The position numbers and the translations under genes were made by a program. DNA of 64,000 nt, from assembly GCA_033032175.1 (NCBI GenBank), contig CM065319.1, forward strand, positions 14,357,018-14,421,017, given 5' to 3'. This DNA comes from Saturnia japonica. Its lineage: Eukaryota; Arthropoda; Insecta; Lepidoptera; Saturniidae. Shown in pieces: positions 12,701 through 19,946 of the stretch (its first letter is position 1; every line of letters starts with the position of its first letter). The notes under the pieces are model-generated. The model was not told the DNA's origin. It made no database searches and worked only from the letters and a program-made list of their open reading frames with translations.

Positions 12701-14719
12701 TTTAACTGGGTCATGGATCCAAGAGGTCAGAAAAAGATCAGTTCTTTACCAGTTCATTCTTAAATATGTGTAATATCGATATTTATGTTACTCTAGTTTT
12801 TTACATAGTCGGTTTATAAGTAACCTTTTCTTTGTCTCCATAATTTTGTGCATAGATATTTTCCGATTTTTTAAGGCCCTAGACCACAATAATATTTCTT
12901 CTTCTTCTGACTTGTGTAACGTGCCGCTACTCGATTCGTGAAGTATTGTAGTGATGTATGCTAAGCGGAACATGTAGCAGTTTCGCTTTATTTATTTCGC
13001 GGCGGAGATGTGCTAAAATACTTTTAAGGATTAGTATAATATGATTTTAACTTTCACTCTCCTCTAGGAGCTGTAATTTCAGTATTTACATATTTTATAT
13101 ACATATCGTTACTCACAGAATCCATCCATACCTTCTTCGGTCTTCCTCTACTCCTAAATCATTCATCCACCTTCATATTCAACATTCTTTTAGTTATATG
13201 AGTTTCATCTCCCCTCATGACATGCTCATTACCACGCTAACATTTTACTCATCAATTTCTATCAGTCGTGCTATTTTCGTACTTCCTTTGAAGTTTTTTC
13301 ATTATATCGACTTTAATGCCAAGACTTATTATCATAATCAGCACATAAACGGTCATAGATATTTGTTCCCCAGAGAATACCTATAGAAAAAATAGGCGTA
13401 ATAAATTGCATTACGTGTGGCATTATAATATGATTGGGTGGTAGGAGACGACAAGTTGGTTAGGCTGAATCGTAACTACCATACACCAAGTATAAGACTT
13501 GGTAAATATAGCGTTCAGGGATCAAGGAGAAAGGCAACTCGGCTAGGCCTCCGATCGGTGTATATCTGGTATTGTAAAGTTTACTTCACGTAAACTTTAT
13601 GTTTAGCTAACGGTCGTTTTCAATAACATATCTGAGTTTACTATCCCAGATTACTACATATTTGTAATAAGTACTATCTTTAACTTAAGATAGATATCGG
13701 CATTCCTCTTACTTATTTAAGTTATATATAGGATAGGATATATATTAGGTAGATACGAAAAACTATCCATTGATATGTCACTGAAAAAAAAGGACTAAAG
13801 GTTATATTTGTCTATCTATAGTAACTGAAACAATGGATGGATACGTTATTGAAAACGGCTTTAAATAAATAAAAATTGTTTTAAGGATAACTGGAGATAG
13901 TTTTCTGAACAATTAAGACCTTATTTGATGCACGGAAATAATAGTCAATTCTAAAAATTATAGTTTTTTAGAAACCACTTTTTTGTTCTTTTTTCCTCTG
14001 AAACTACTTTTTGGGCGTTAGTGCCTTTTAGTTAAAGGACGGCAGAATTATGCTCATCACATCGAAACCGTGACCTCTCGGCTCAATAAGCTTACTACTA
14101 TCGCGCCTCGAGGCCTCTCAGATTAGGACAGTGTTCTTTTTTCAAAGGTCATTAATTACTATAGGCAGTTAACGGGCAATTAACGTGTTATGATATTTAT
14201 GCTTATGTACTTCTACTTATCATAAAAAATATAGAGAGAAATGTGTTTACTTTAGTAAAGGGTGGTAGGGATCTATAGCCAACTAGATAAAGACTACCCG
14301 TCACAATGGTTCTCTTTTGGTTTGTTGCGTTTCGGCATCAGCCAGAGTATATTCAGCTGCCGAGAAAATTGCAAGCCTGCTTGACAGTGACAACCGGCAA
14401 TGTTCGCCGTTTTTTTTTAAAATTAGACTTTGTTTGTCATCATACACATACTATAAAAATTACACTCGACTGCTTATCGATTTAGCTTAGCAACTTCTAG
14501 ACCAGTGGAACTGAAAGGGTCCACGGTTCAACGTAAAAGGTTTGCAACGATAGCTATTGGCAAAAAAACAAAGTTTGTAATCGAATGAATATATTTTGTA
14601 ACTTTATAATATAATGTCTCCGGACTGGTTCGAAGAATCGTCGAGTTTCCTGTATTTCTATCTAATAAAACGTTATTATTCTTTCAGAGTTCGTGACAAT
14701 ATTGACGTCGAAAAACTAG
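3640..14719 (+). CDS. Calmodulin-like EF-hand protein, six coding exons, complete
   Basis: Joined exons (3640-3732, 3817-3850, 4340-4441, 9793-9928, 12301-12449, 14688-14719) give 546 coding bases: 181 codons plus TAG. All five introns are GT-AG and every phase matches. Residues 1-31 are a basic N-terminal extension absent from canonical 149-residue calmodulin; from about residue 35 ([14 protein letters not shown]) the protein is colinear with calmodulin. Four complete 12-residue EF-hand loops are visible: D52-E63, D88-E99, D125-E136 and D161-E172, each with acidic or polar residues at positions 1, 3, 5 and 12 and Gly at 6, so all four should bind calcium. The central linker is [10 protein letters not shown] and the end is [10 protein letters not shown]. 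By family knowledge it is a cytosolic or nuclear calcium sensor acting on target proteins. The match to insect neo-calmodulin-like proteins and the role of the extension are inference. Introns 3-5 are swollen by transposons. Confidence 0.95.
3817..3850 (+). CDS. Calmodulin-like gene, coding exon 2
   Basis: A 34-base micro-exon after acceptor TTTTTTTCAG, encoding [11 protein letters not shown] and the first base of Glu43. The donor GTAATA follows. Confidence 0.9.
4340..4441 (+). CDS. Calmodulin-like gene, coding exon 3 (EF-hand 1)
   Basis: Acceptor ATTTCAG at 4333-4339. The exon encodes [15 protein letters not shown] through LGQRPS and the first base of Glu77. The donor is GTATAA. Confidence 0.95.
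4466..5012 (+). repeat. Interspersed repeat family B, interrupted by a retroposon
   Basis: The family begins ACCGA(C/T)TTC followed by a GGAGGTT-type motif, then a T-rich tract, then TGGACCTTC...AC-type motifs. It recurs at 5008-5160, 10154-10440, 30331-30530, 36898-36980 and 39350-39530, and reversed at 8031-8230. Here it is split by the element at 4588-4912. Confidence 0.6.
4588..4912 (+). mobile_element. Family A retroposon, full-length copy 1 (325 bp)
   Basis: It starts GGAGTTTTTGGCGGGATC and ends in an AG-rich tail, and sits inside a family B repeat. A 12-bp direct repeat aagggtggttcc (4576-4587 and 4913-4924) flanks it. No tRNA-like A/B boxes or open frame are visible, so it is probably a non-autonomous retroposon. 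Other copies lie at 15777, 31158 and 57341. Confidence 0.75.
5008..5160 (+). repeat. Interspersed repeat family B, second tandem-like copy
   Basis: Starts TTAACCGACTTCAACAAAAG and ends GTTAAAAATTGTCTTG, like the copies at 10154 and 39350. It directly follows the interrupted copy. Confidence 0.55.
5410..5690. repeat. Lepidopteran SINE-like repeat family H
   Basis: Contains TATCACGATGTTTTCCTTCA and a stretch GGATCCGAACTCACGTCGAT that reads as a possible internal B-box on the minus strand. The reverse version (GTGATGAAACC) recurs at 25835-25925 and 27950-28080. Confidence 0.45.
5818..6060 (+). repeat. Interspersed repeat family C
   Basis: Shares GGAGATTTCTCT, AGAAGATCGCA, CCTGCGGCGAG, GGTCGGCAA and the end ...AACATCAAGCGGG with 50850-51120 (same strand) and 23640-24000 (opposite strand). 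Confidence 0.6.
6445..6760 (-). mobile_element. Degenerate RTE-like LINE 3' fragment
   Basis: GACGTCCACTGCTGAA and CGTAGAACGAA-type motifs read on the minus strand resemble the 3' part of the RTE-like copies at 21960-22605 and 43668-43869. There are many substitutions and no open frame. Confidence 0.5.
6761..7134. other. Intron 3 of the calmodulin-like gene, no recognised feature
   Basis: AT-rich single-copy-looking sequence preceding the tRNA gene. Confidence 0.4.
7135..7208 (-). tRNA. tRNA-Thr (anticodon AGT)
   Basis: The minus strand folds as a 74-nt cloverleaf. The acceptor starts GGCGCCG and the 3' side ends CGGGGCC plus discriminator T. The D stem is GCTT/AAGC. The anticodon arm is CCTGT-CTAGTAA-ACAGG, giving AGT. 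The T arm is GTGAG-TTCGAAT-CTCGC. Downstream on the minus strand lies a run of seven T, a good RNA polymerase III terminator. Two blemishes are visible: a G-G opposition at acceptor position 4/69 and a T-G pair in the T stem, so a decaying copy cannot be excluded. It is antisense to the calmodulin-like gene, within intron 3. Confidence 0.88.
7209..8315. other. Intron 3, continued
   Basis: No coding signal. A minus-strand family B repeat occupies about 8031-8230 (TGGGACCACCCTTGA and the end of ACCGATTT-type motifs). The rest is AT-rich. Confidence 0.45.
8327..9496 (+). mobile_element. 5'-truncated Jockey-like LINE with target-site duplication
   Basis: The insertion starts inside the reverse-transcriptase frame and runs through a roughly 550-bp 3' UTR to an A tract. 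An 11-bp direct repeat cagtagttcct flanks it at 8316-8326 and 9497-9507. The 3' UTR matches three shorter copies in the window (1960, 2681, 41405). GC content and codon use differ sharply from the AT-rich intron around it. Confidence 0.88.
8328..8942 (+). pseudogene. C-terminal fragment of a LINE reverse-transcriptase ORF
   Basis: About 204 codons are open, from the truncation point to TAG. The order of motifs is that of the end of Jockey-clade ORF2: [13 protein letters not shown], then [36 protein letters not shown] and [13 protein letters not shown]. The endonuclease and the catalytic palm (YADD-type) part are missing because of 5' truncation, so no active enzyme can be made. The long intact frame suggests a fairly recent insertion. 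Confidence 0.85.
9793..9928 (+). CDS. Calmodulin-like gene, coding exon 4 (EF-hand 2)
   Basis: Acceptor GTTACAG. It encodes [18 protein letters not shown] through ELREAFR, with the last codon split 2+1. Donor GTGAAC at 9929. Confidence 0.95.
10154..10440 (+). repeat. Interspersed repeat family B in intron 4
   Basis: Begins ATTAACCGACTTCAACAAAA and continues with TCATCCTGTTTTCGTTCGAT and GGTGGACCCATCTTTTAA, as in the other copies. A minus-strand open frame here is incidental. Confidence 0.55.
10822..11110 (+). mobile_element. tRNA-derived SINE
   Basis: The 5' end carries pol III-like boxes: A-box-like TGGCGCAATAGTGG near 10845 and B-box-like GGTCGCGTTTTCGATTC near 10875. A unique body and A-rich stretch follow, ending ...GCAATTTTTATTTATTTA. 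A minus-strand homologue at 13855-14130 matches over the whole length, which defines the unit at about 280 bp. Confidence 0.72.
11654..12179 (+). repeat. Interspersed repeat family G
   Basis: Runs from TTAGGTTCCGTACCTCAAAA through GTCTGTCTGTC to CTCGGTGCGCGAGTCCGAT and TGCACTTGGCCGGTTTTTT, a pattern common in lepidopteran introns. It ends about 120 bp before exon 5. Confidence 0.55.
12301..12449 (+). CDS. Calmodulin-like gene, coding exon 5 (EF-hands 3 and 4)
   Basis: Acceptor TAATTTCAG ends at 12300. It encodes [11 protein letters not shown] through [11 protein letters not shown]. Donor GTGAGT at 12450. Confidence 0.96.
12450..13100 (+). other. Intron 5, first part
   Basis: No independent gene recognised. 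The open frames here extend exon 5 into the intron or lie antisense to it. Confidence 0.4.
13105..13245 (-). mobile_element. LINE remnant (RTE-like C-terminus)
   Basis: On the minus strand the sequence reads approximately [20 protein letters not shown], an in-frame stop, then [14 protein letters not shown]. This is the kind of tail found at the end of RTE-like LINE polymerases. It is short and broken by the stop. Confidence 0.5.
13855..14130 (-). mobile_element. tRNA-derived SINE, inverted copy
   Basis: Reverse complement of the unit at 10822-11110: CCTCTCGGCTCAATAAGCTT near 14080-14105 is the box region and TTATTTGATGCACGG near 13921 the 3' part. It lies in intron 5. Confidence 0.7.
14255..14370 (+). 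repeat. Repeat family D fragment
   Basis: Contains GGTGGTAGGGATC, TTCTCTTTTGGTTTGTTGCG and a degenerate GTATATTCAGC, colinear with 28800-28930. Confidence 0.5.
14688..14719 (+). CDS. Calmodulin-like gene, terminal coding exon 6
   Basis: Acceptor TTCTTTCAG. It encodes [10 protein letters not shown] and the TAG stop at 14717-14719, completing the fourth EF-hand helix. Confidence 0.93.
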
Positions 14720-14990
14720 TACGCAGAGCAAAAGCCTAAGAGAGCCCTTCCACCTCCGCCCCGCCAGTGTCCTTACAAGGATTTGTTCAAGTACGGAGGG
14801 AAAGAAACTCTCATTTAATTCGTAAACTGTTCCAAAGTGTTAACGCTTTAACAACGAATAACGGTTATATTAACAGTTTAACGGCGAAACTGTTATTAAA
14901 CGTTATTTATAGAACGCGCTTGGTGGCAGTGTATACGTACTTTTTAAATATTTTTTATACTTATTAGGGTTACCACCTTTTATTTAAGTA

Positions 14991-15112
14991 AATAAAGTAC
15001 CTATATTGGTTGTTGATGGTAGGGAAAACCTGGATATATTGTATCAAAATAAAGTATGTAGCAAGATATCTGTGGAAAGGTATTGTTTTAAATAAAATAA
15101 AATAAATTGTAT
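14991..15112 (+). terminator. Polyadenylation signals of the calmodulin-like gene
   Basis: AATAAA occurs at 14991, again at about 15048, and as AATAAAATAAAATAAA near 15094. These lie 270-390 bases after the stop codon, a normal 3' UTR length. Which one is used cannot be told. Confidence 0.5.
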
Positions 15113-15768
15113 TTGAATAATTTACATGAAATAAATCATACGAAATTTCATATACTTTCTTATTTACTTAAAGTTTAATTGTCTGAATTAACATACAATA
15201 TTTTATTAAAAAATGGCAACCCTAATACTTATTATCATTATTCACACCTAATTTTATATTATATATTTTTAACTAATTCACCTTTAGCCACCATTATTTT
15301 TGTTTTAGCATTTTTATATTATAAACATCATTCATAAATTAATATTGTAATTACTTATATAACTTTCACGTTTATTTATTTAAAATAATCGTAATAAATC
15401 TCATAAATCATTAATACATAAACATCACATTGATAAGCTGCCATAAGATCTTATATAATGGTTGTTTACAGAATTGTATGTTAAAACCAATTAACTGTAT
15501 TTGAAAATACATAACTTGAAGCTCATAAGTATGTTTATAGAGGTACTATTTATTAATTATTTAATTCTGCATATCTTCAAATCACATTACCTATTTTTTC
15601 TTAATAATCAACAATTTATTCAACTGTATTGATTATGTTTATTTGTATTAAGATTTTATATATAAATAATTATAGATATTGCGATAAAAAACGTCATAAT
15701 GCTATATGTTATTTTTAGAAACGCAAGAAATCTTTACATTACAACTGTTACAGCTCTATCGCTGACCA
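15113..15768. other. Intergenic, nothing recognised
   Basis: Very AT-rich, without open frames. Confidence 0.4.
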
Positions 15769-15776
15769 AAGATTTG

Positions 15777-16097
15777 ACAGTTTTTGGCGGGATCTGTCAT
15801 GTGGTGGTTTTATTTCCATAGATATATGTTATTAGACCCCACATTATGTTATTTTGGCGGCATTTTACGTGACATTATGGTTTACTTATTGTGCATTATA
15901 TGAACTGGATTATAAATAATAACTAGGAACATGTATTTTAAGTAGGCACAAAAACTCCCTAAAAAGTTTTAGCAAGGGAGCCGCCATCTTATTAGAGCTA
16001 TGTTTTAAAATAACAATAATAATTAGAAAAAACATTATATTCACTAGACGTTGGCAAAAAATGTGAATAAATAACAGTAGTCATTAAAAAAAAAAAC
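15777..16097 (+). mobile_element. Family A retroposon, full-length copy 2 (321 bp)
   Basis: Starts ACAGTTTTTGGCGGGATC and carries CACAAAAACTCCCTA and GGGAGCCGCCATCTT in the same order as copy 1. It ends in an A tract. An 8-bp direct repeat aagatttg lies at 15769-15776 and 16098-16105. Confidence 0.72.
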
Positions 16098-16298
16098 AAG
16101 ATTTGTATTTTGTTAAAATAAAATGGAAATATTGTTTTTTTTTTTAATTATTGAGAAAGTAAAAAATATTATAGATCTAACCACATCAGAGGTAAAATTA
16201 AGATAATAAATAATAGAATACAAAATTTGGTTGTGTCATAATTAAAAAAGTTTTTGTAATTCGATAGTATGTACGTATACACGTTGTATGAATTTGTG

Positions 16299-16328
16299 TG
16301 TATGCTGTTGTTGTTGTTGTTGTAGTAA
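16299..16328. repeat. (TTG)n microsatellite
   Basis: Five consecutive TTG units with degenerate flanks. They create short open frames on both strands. Confidence 0.7.
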
Positions 16329-16639
16329 AAGGATGTGTTTGTGACGTCATAGTGAATCGTTTATTGTACGTTAGTCTTCCAAAACGGAGGTCGACTGAAC
16401 AATTGAAAATGAGCCAAAACGTTATTAACAACAAGTTCATTAAAATTAATTGTAAAAACGAAAATAATAATATTAGATAAATTGTGTATTTTAAATTTAT
16501 AGGTAATACATTTATTGAAAATAAATCTTAATTTTATAAATGAAAATGGAGTTTTACCAACATTTATATAGACATATGAAAGGGTTACGAAAAAAAATAA
16601 TTACTTTTTGCTAAGCTATAAATATTATAAGGTGTTTGA

Positions 16640-16905
16640 AACTATTTTGTAAAATACCTACCACATTATTATGATCATCATTTTTTTTTTTGGGAATCCC
16701 TTAATTACGTGAATGTTTTCTGGGATGATACGAAAGTTCCCTAGAAAGTTTTATCAATGGGGTCATCATTTTGTTAGACTACTAGAAACATCAAAGACAC
16801 TAACTTTGTAAAAATAAACAATTATTACTAATTTGATAATGGCATTAATAATCCGCTATAACTAGGATCAGTTGCCAAAGAAGGACAATGAAGAAGAATA
16901 CTGCC
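16640..16905 (+). repeat. Family A retroposon, degenerate partial copy
   Basis: Contains CTAGAAAGTTTT, GGTCATCATTTTGTTAGAC and the AACTAGGATCAGTTGCCAAA tail region. The GGAGTTTTTGGCGGG start is not visible. Confidence 0.5.
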
Positions 16906-17255
16906 ATAATTACTTCTTAAATCAATACATTGTAAATAAATATTGTATACATTACATGATACACTTCTGAGTATCCTGCATTAGTGTATTAATCCCTTAC
17001 AGAGGTGCTGTTAAAACGTAGACCATCCAGAGCAGAACTAAAAGTGTCCGCCACACGGATGCAAAGCATTTAGCTCTCCTAAAGAGCTATGTTAATAATT
17101 GCAATATTCTTCATTTCGTTGATACATACTTTAATACTCGATTGTTTCGATCGTTTTCGTTGATACTTGCCCACTTTGAAATAATGCTGTAATCTTTGTA
17201 CTAACTTACCTCAGCAAAGTCAGACGCAACTTATAATTGAAAACATTATATAAAT

Positions 17256-17525
17256 TTAAACAAATTTCAATTTCTTAAGAATGGTTGACCAGGAGACACA
17301 GTCCTTGAGAAACATAGATAACAGAACAGGAAAGATAATTGAACAATTAATGCGGCACGACAAGTTCTTTATAACAATTTTTGAAGGAAACAATGAAAGA
17401 AAGCGAGAAAGAGCAGGTGAAGAATAAGGTAGTAGTCGTGTCATATCAAGAGGTAAAAAGAAAACTGGCACCAATAAAAGCTGAGCTATTAAATTAAAGA
17501 AGAAACAAGGAGGCAATTTCAAAAC
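17256..17525 (+). mobile_element. Probable LINE C-terminal remnant
   Basis: The + strand reads NRTGKIIEQLMRHDKFF followed by a basic GNNERKRERAGEE-like stretch and a stop. This resembles the tail of some LINE polymerases (RTE/Craft-like). The identification is weak. Confidence 0.3.
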
Positions 17526-17669
17526 AATTGGTTAATATGCAAAGAGATAACGTTAGTAATAGTTTTTTACATTCTATATATGGTTCTTTAATTTTTATTT
17601 TGTCTTATCGTCCCTATTAGGTTTCTGCTTTACTTTTATTAACATTTAATCGGATGTATTTAGTTTAAT

Positions 17670-18060
17670 CTGGAGCATCGTCGTAGAGTAGCTTGCCTCT
17701 CAGTGTTTTATAGGTTAAATTTGGGATAATGCAGTGCGCGCAGGAATTATAGAATTTATTTCCACCTTTCCTGTTCCACTGCAGGAAAACTAGATGTCGC
17801 ATTGTGAGGGTTTTCATCCATATTTAGTGGACATTTCCTCCATTCGCACGAAGCATTTCGCTTCGTCATTTATATTACGAATGGCTATAAAGTGGAATTC
17901 TCTCTCGATGTTTGTGTTCCCTTCAAAATATAACCTGGGAGACATGCAACAAGTGAGTACACATACGTTGGATAAGCGCGTTCCATTGTCGGCCTAATCG
18001 TCACTTGCCATCAGGTGATATTGATTGAGGTCAAGCGGGTGCATGTAAAATAATAAAAAA
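17670..18060 (+). mobile_element. CR1/L2-like LINE 3' end, degenerate
   Basis: Across several broken frames the sequence reads LEHRRRVACLSVFYRLN, then GFHPYLVDISSIRTKHFASS and MAIKWNSLSMFVFPSKYNLG, then the 3' phrase ATCGTCACTTGCCATCAGGT. These are typical C-terminal motifs of a lepidopteran LINE. It ends in a TAAAATAATAAAAA tail. Stops and frameshifts make it non-functional. Confidence 0.65.
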
Positions 18061-18094
18061 ATAATAATGATTTATTACAATTTATTTAGATTCG

Positions 18095-18345
18095 GATCCG
18101 GAACCAGCAATTCCCCTCCCTTTTTGCTGGATTAAATCAGAAATACGTTGTAGAATGAGACGACTTATTGACCAGATACCAAGCAGGAATGTTCATAGGA
18201 GCCTTAACAGGACATAGAATTTACAACAAACATCTTTTTAATTTAGGTTTCACTGAAAGCCCTTTATAACGACCGTGCATGGAAAAGGGAGAAATAGTCA
18301 GTCACATGCTGTTGGAGTGCAAAGAGCTGGCTCGATATCGGGTCA
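18095..18345 (+). mobile_element. LINE C-terminal fragment with zinc-knuckle-like tail
   Basis: Reads approximately LTGHRIYNKHLFNLGFTESP, a stop, then CMEKGEIVSHMLLECKELARY. The C...H...C spacing is that of the C-terminal finger of R1/Jockey-type polymerases. It is a different element from the preceding one. Confidence 0.5.
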
Positions 18346-19650
18346 AAAAATATGTTAATTTTAAATCGCAATAACATTTTTATTTTCGTCATAAATAATT
18401 CGGATTCGACGGGGCTTTTTATACAAATTGTATATACGTATAGATCTAGATGATAATTTCAAGACATGTTATCAAGTATTTATAAGAATTATTTCTAAGC
18501 AGAATAAAATTGGCAATGGAGGTGAAATCACACCAAAAATATTAATCCGTATAGTATACAAAGCGTGAATGCGTTGACAAGGGACAAGTCGAAAATGCGT
18601 ACTTTTCAGGTGCGGCTATTTAAAAGTTTACAATTGTATGGAGAGTCATATAAAAAAAAAAACAAAGTGCGGTGTACAAAAAAAAAACAGCCTATCGACT
18701 TCTCATTTATTTGCCACTAGCGCTTTTCCCGTGGCTTCGTTCGTATCATATTTATGTCCCATTATGTGTTTTTATGTTCCATTCTAACTCAATTGCTAAA
18801 TACTACATTTCATAGATTTATCTCCAAAAATGATGGATTTTCATACAAACTTTCACCCCCTTTTTCAACGCCTTAGAACTTGATTTTCCAAAAATCCTTC
18901 CTTCCTACAGTGTAAAAGGACCCCGCATTTAAATTTTCACGTTTGTAGCCTCAGTAGTTTGGGATGTACGTTAATATATCAGTCAGGTAGTTTAGTTGTC
19001 CTTTTATGTATATTTTGAAATTTGATGCAAGTCTATTTATCAGCCTCTTCACGCCTTGTAGAGTTTTGTTAAGCAAAAAACTCTCCACACATATTTTAAA
19101 TCTCACTTTGTTTTTAATTTAGTTTTTTAATTATTATCTAATAAGGCAATTCACGCGAAAAATTAATGTATTTATGTAAGAACTTTTCAATGTTCATTTT
19201 TTTAGATTAACTTTATGAGACAATTAGTGTGGCTAAAAATATTTTAAATCGATATTAACTATTTATTAAGTTTTAACGTGTATATGTTTTGAATGTGTCA
19301 TTGTGTTACTTGTCTGTGTACAGATATATTATTGTTCGACAACTACATATAATGTTTATTTATGAATTTATTTATAATAGAATGTGCTTAAAACATATTG
19401 CTAAGATTTGGAAGGACTCAATCGATATTCAAATGATATGAAAGTTTGCTATTCCTCTTCTGTTTTTTTATCAGATATTATTACCAAATGAATATAGGTC
19501 TCTATCGCACACTAACAAAATATTGGTATATATTGGTATATATAATATTGATGTGTAACATCTTACCTTTCGTAATCCTAAAATTTAAGGGAGTGATTTC
19601 GTTAAAAGGTACAAAAGTGTGAAACAGGAAGCCGGGGAAGCGTGCACTGT
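18346..19650. other. Intergenic, nothing recognised
   Basis: AT-rich; no exon or complete repeat was identified. Confidence 0.4.
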
Positions 19651-19653
19651 TTT

Positions 19654-19706
19654 TTGATTTGACCAATGAGAGCGCGCTATTTGATTTGACCAATGAGCGC
19701 GCGCGG
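19654..19706. promoter_or_regulatory. Two CCAAT/GCGC modules in direct repeat
   Basis: TTGATTTGACCAATGAG occurs at 19654-19670 and again at 19681-19697, each followed by GCGCGC. A similar CCAATGAGCGCGC lies inside the LTR at about 35655, so this may be a relic of an LTR promoter. Confidence 0.4.
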
Positions 19707-19750
19707 TAGTACTAAATAATTTTCCGAGAGGTCGATACTATCACCTAACA

Positions 19751-19772
19751 GTGTGTGTGTGTGTGTGTGTGT
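19751..19772. repeat. (GT)11 microsatellite, 3' flank of the R1-like LINE
   Basis: A perfect dinucleotide run abutting the 3' end of the minus-strand LINE. It is the counterpart of the GT/GC repeat at 22783-22874. Confidence 0.9.
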
Positions 19773-19946
19773 TTTCCCCCAGAGGTATGGATAAAAATAC
19801 TCTTACGTATCATCAGGGTCTAACCTGGGTATGTCGGACTCGAAGCTATGACAGCCCCCATACCGACTAAAAACCTCCTCTGGCGTCAACCTCCTCTTCC
19901 CCCACGGAACCGCCGCTAGGCATTACTTCGTGGAGGGAGGCTCTAG

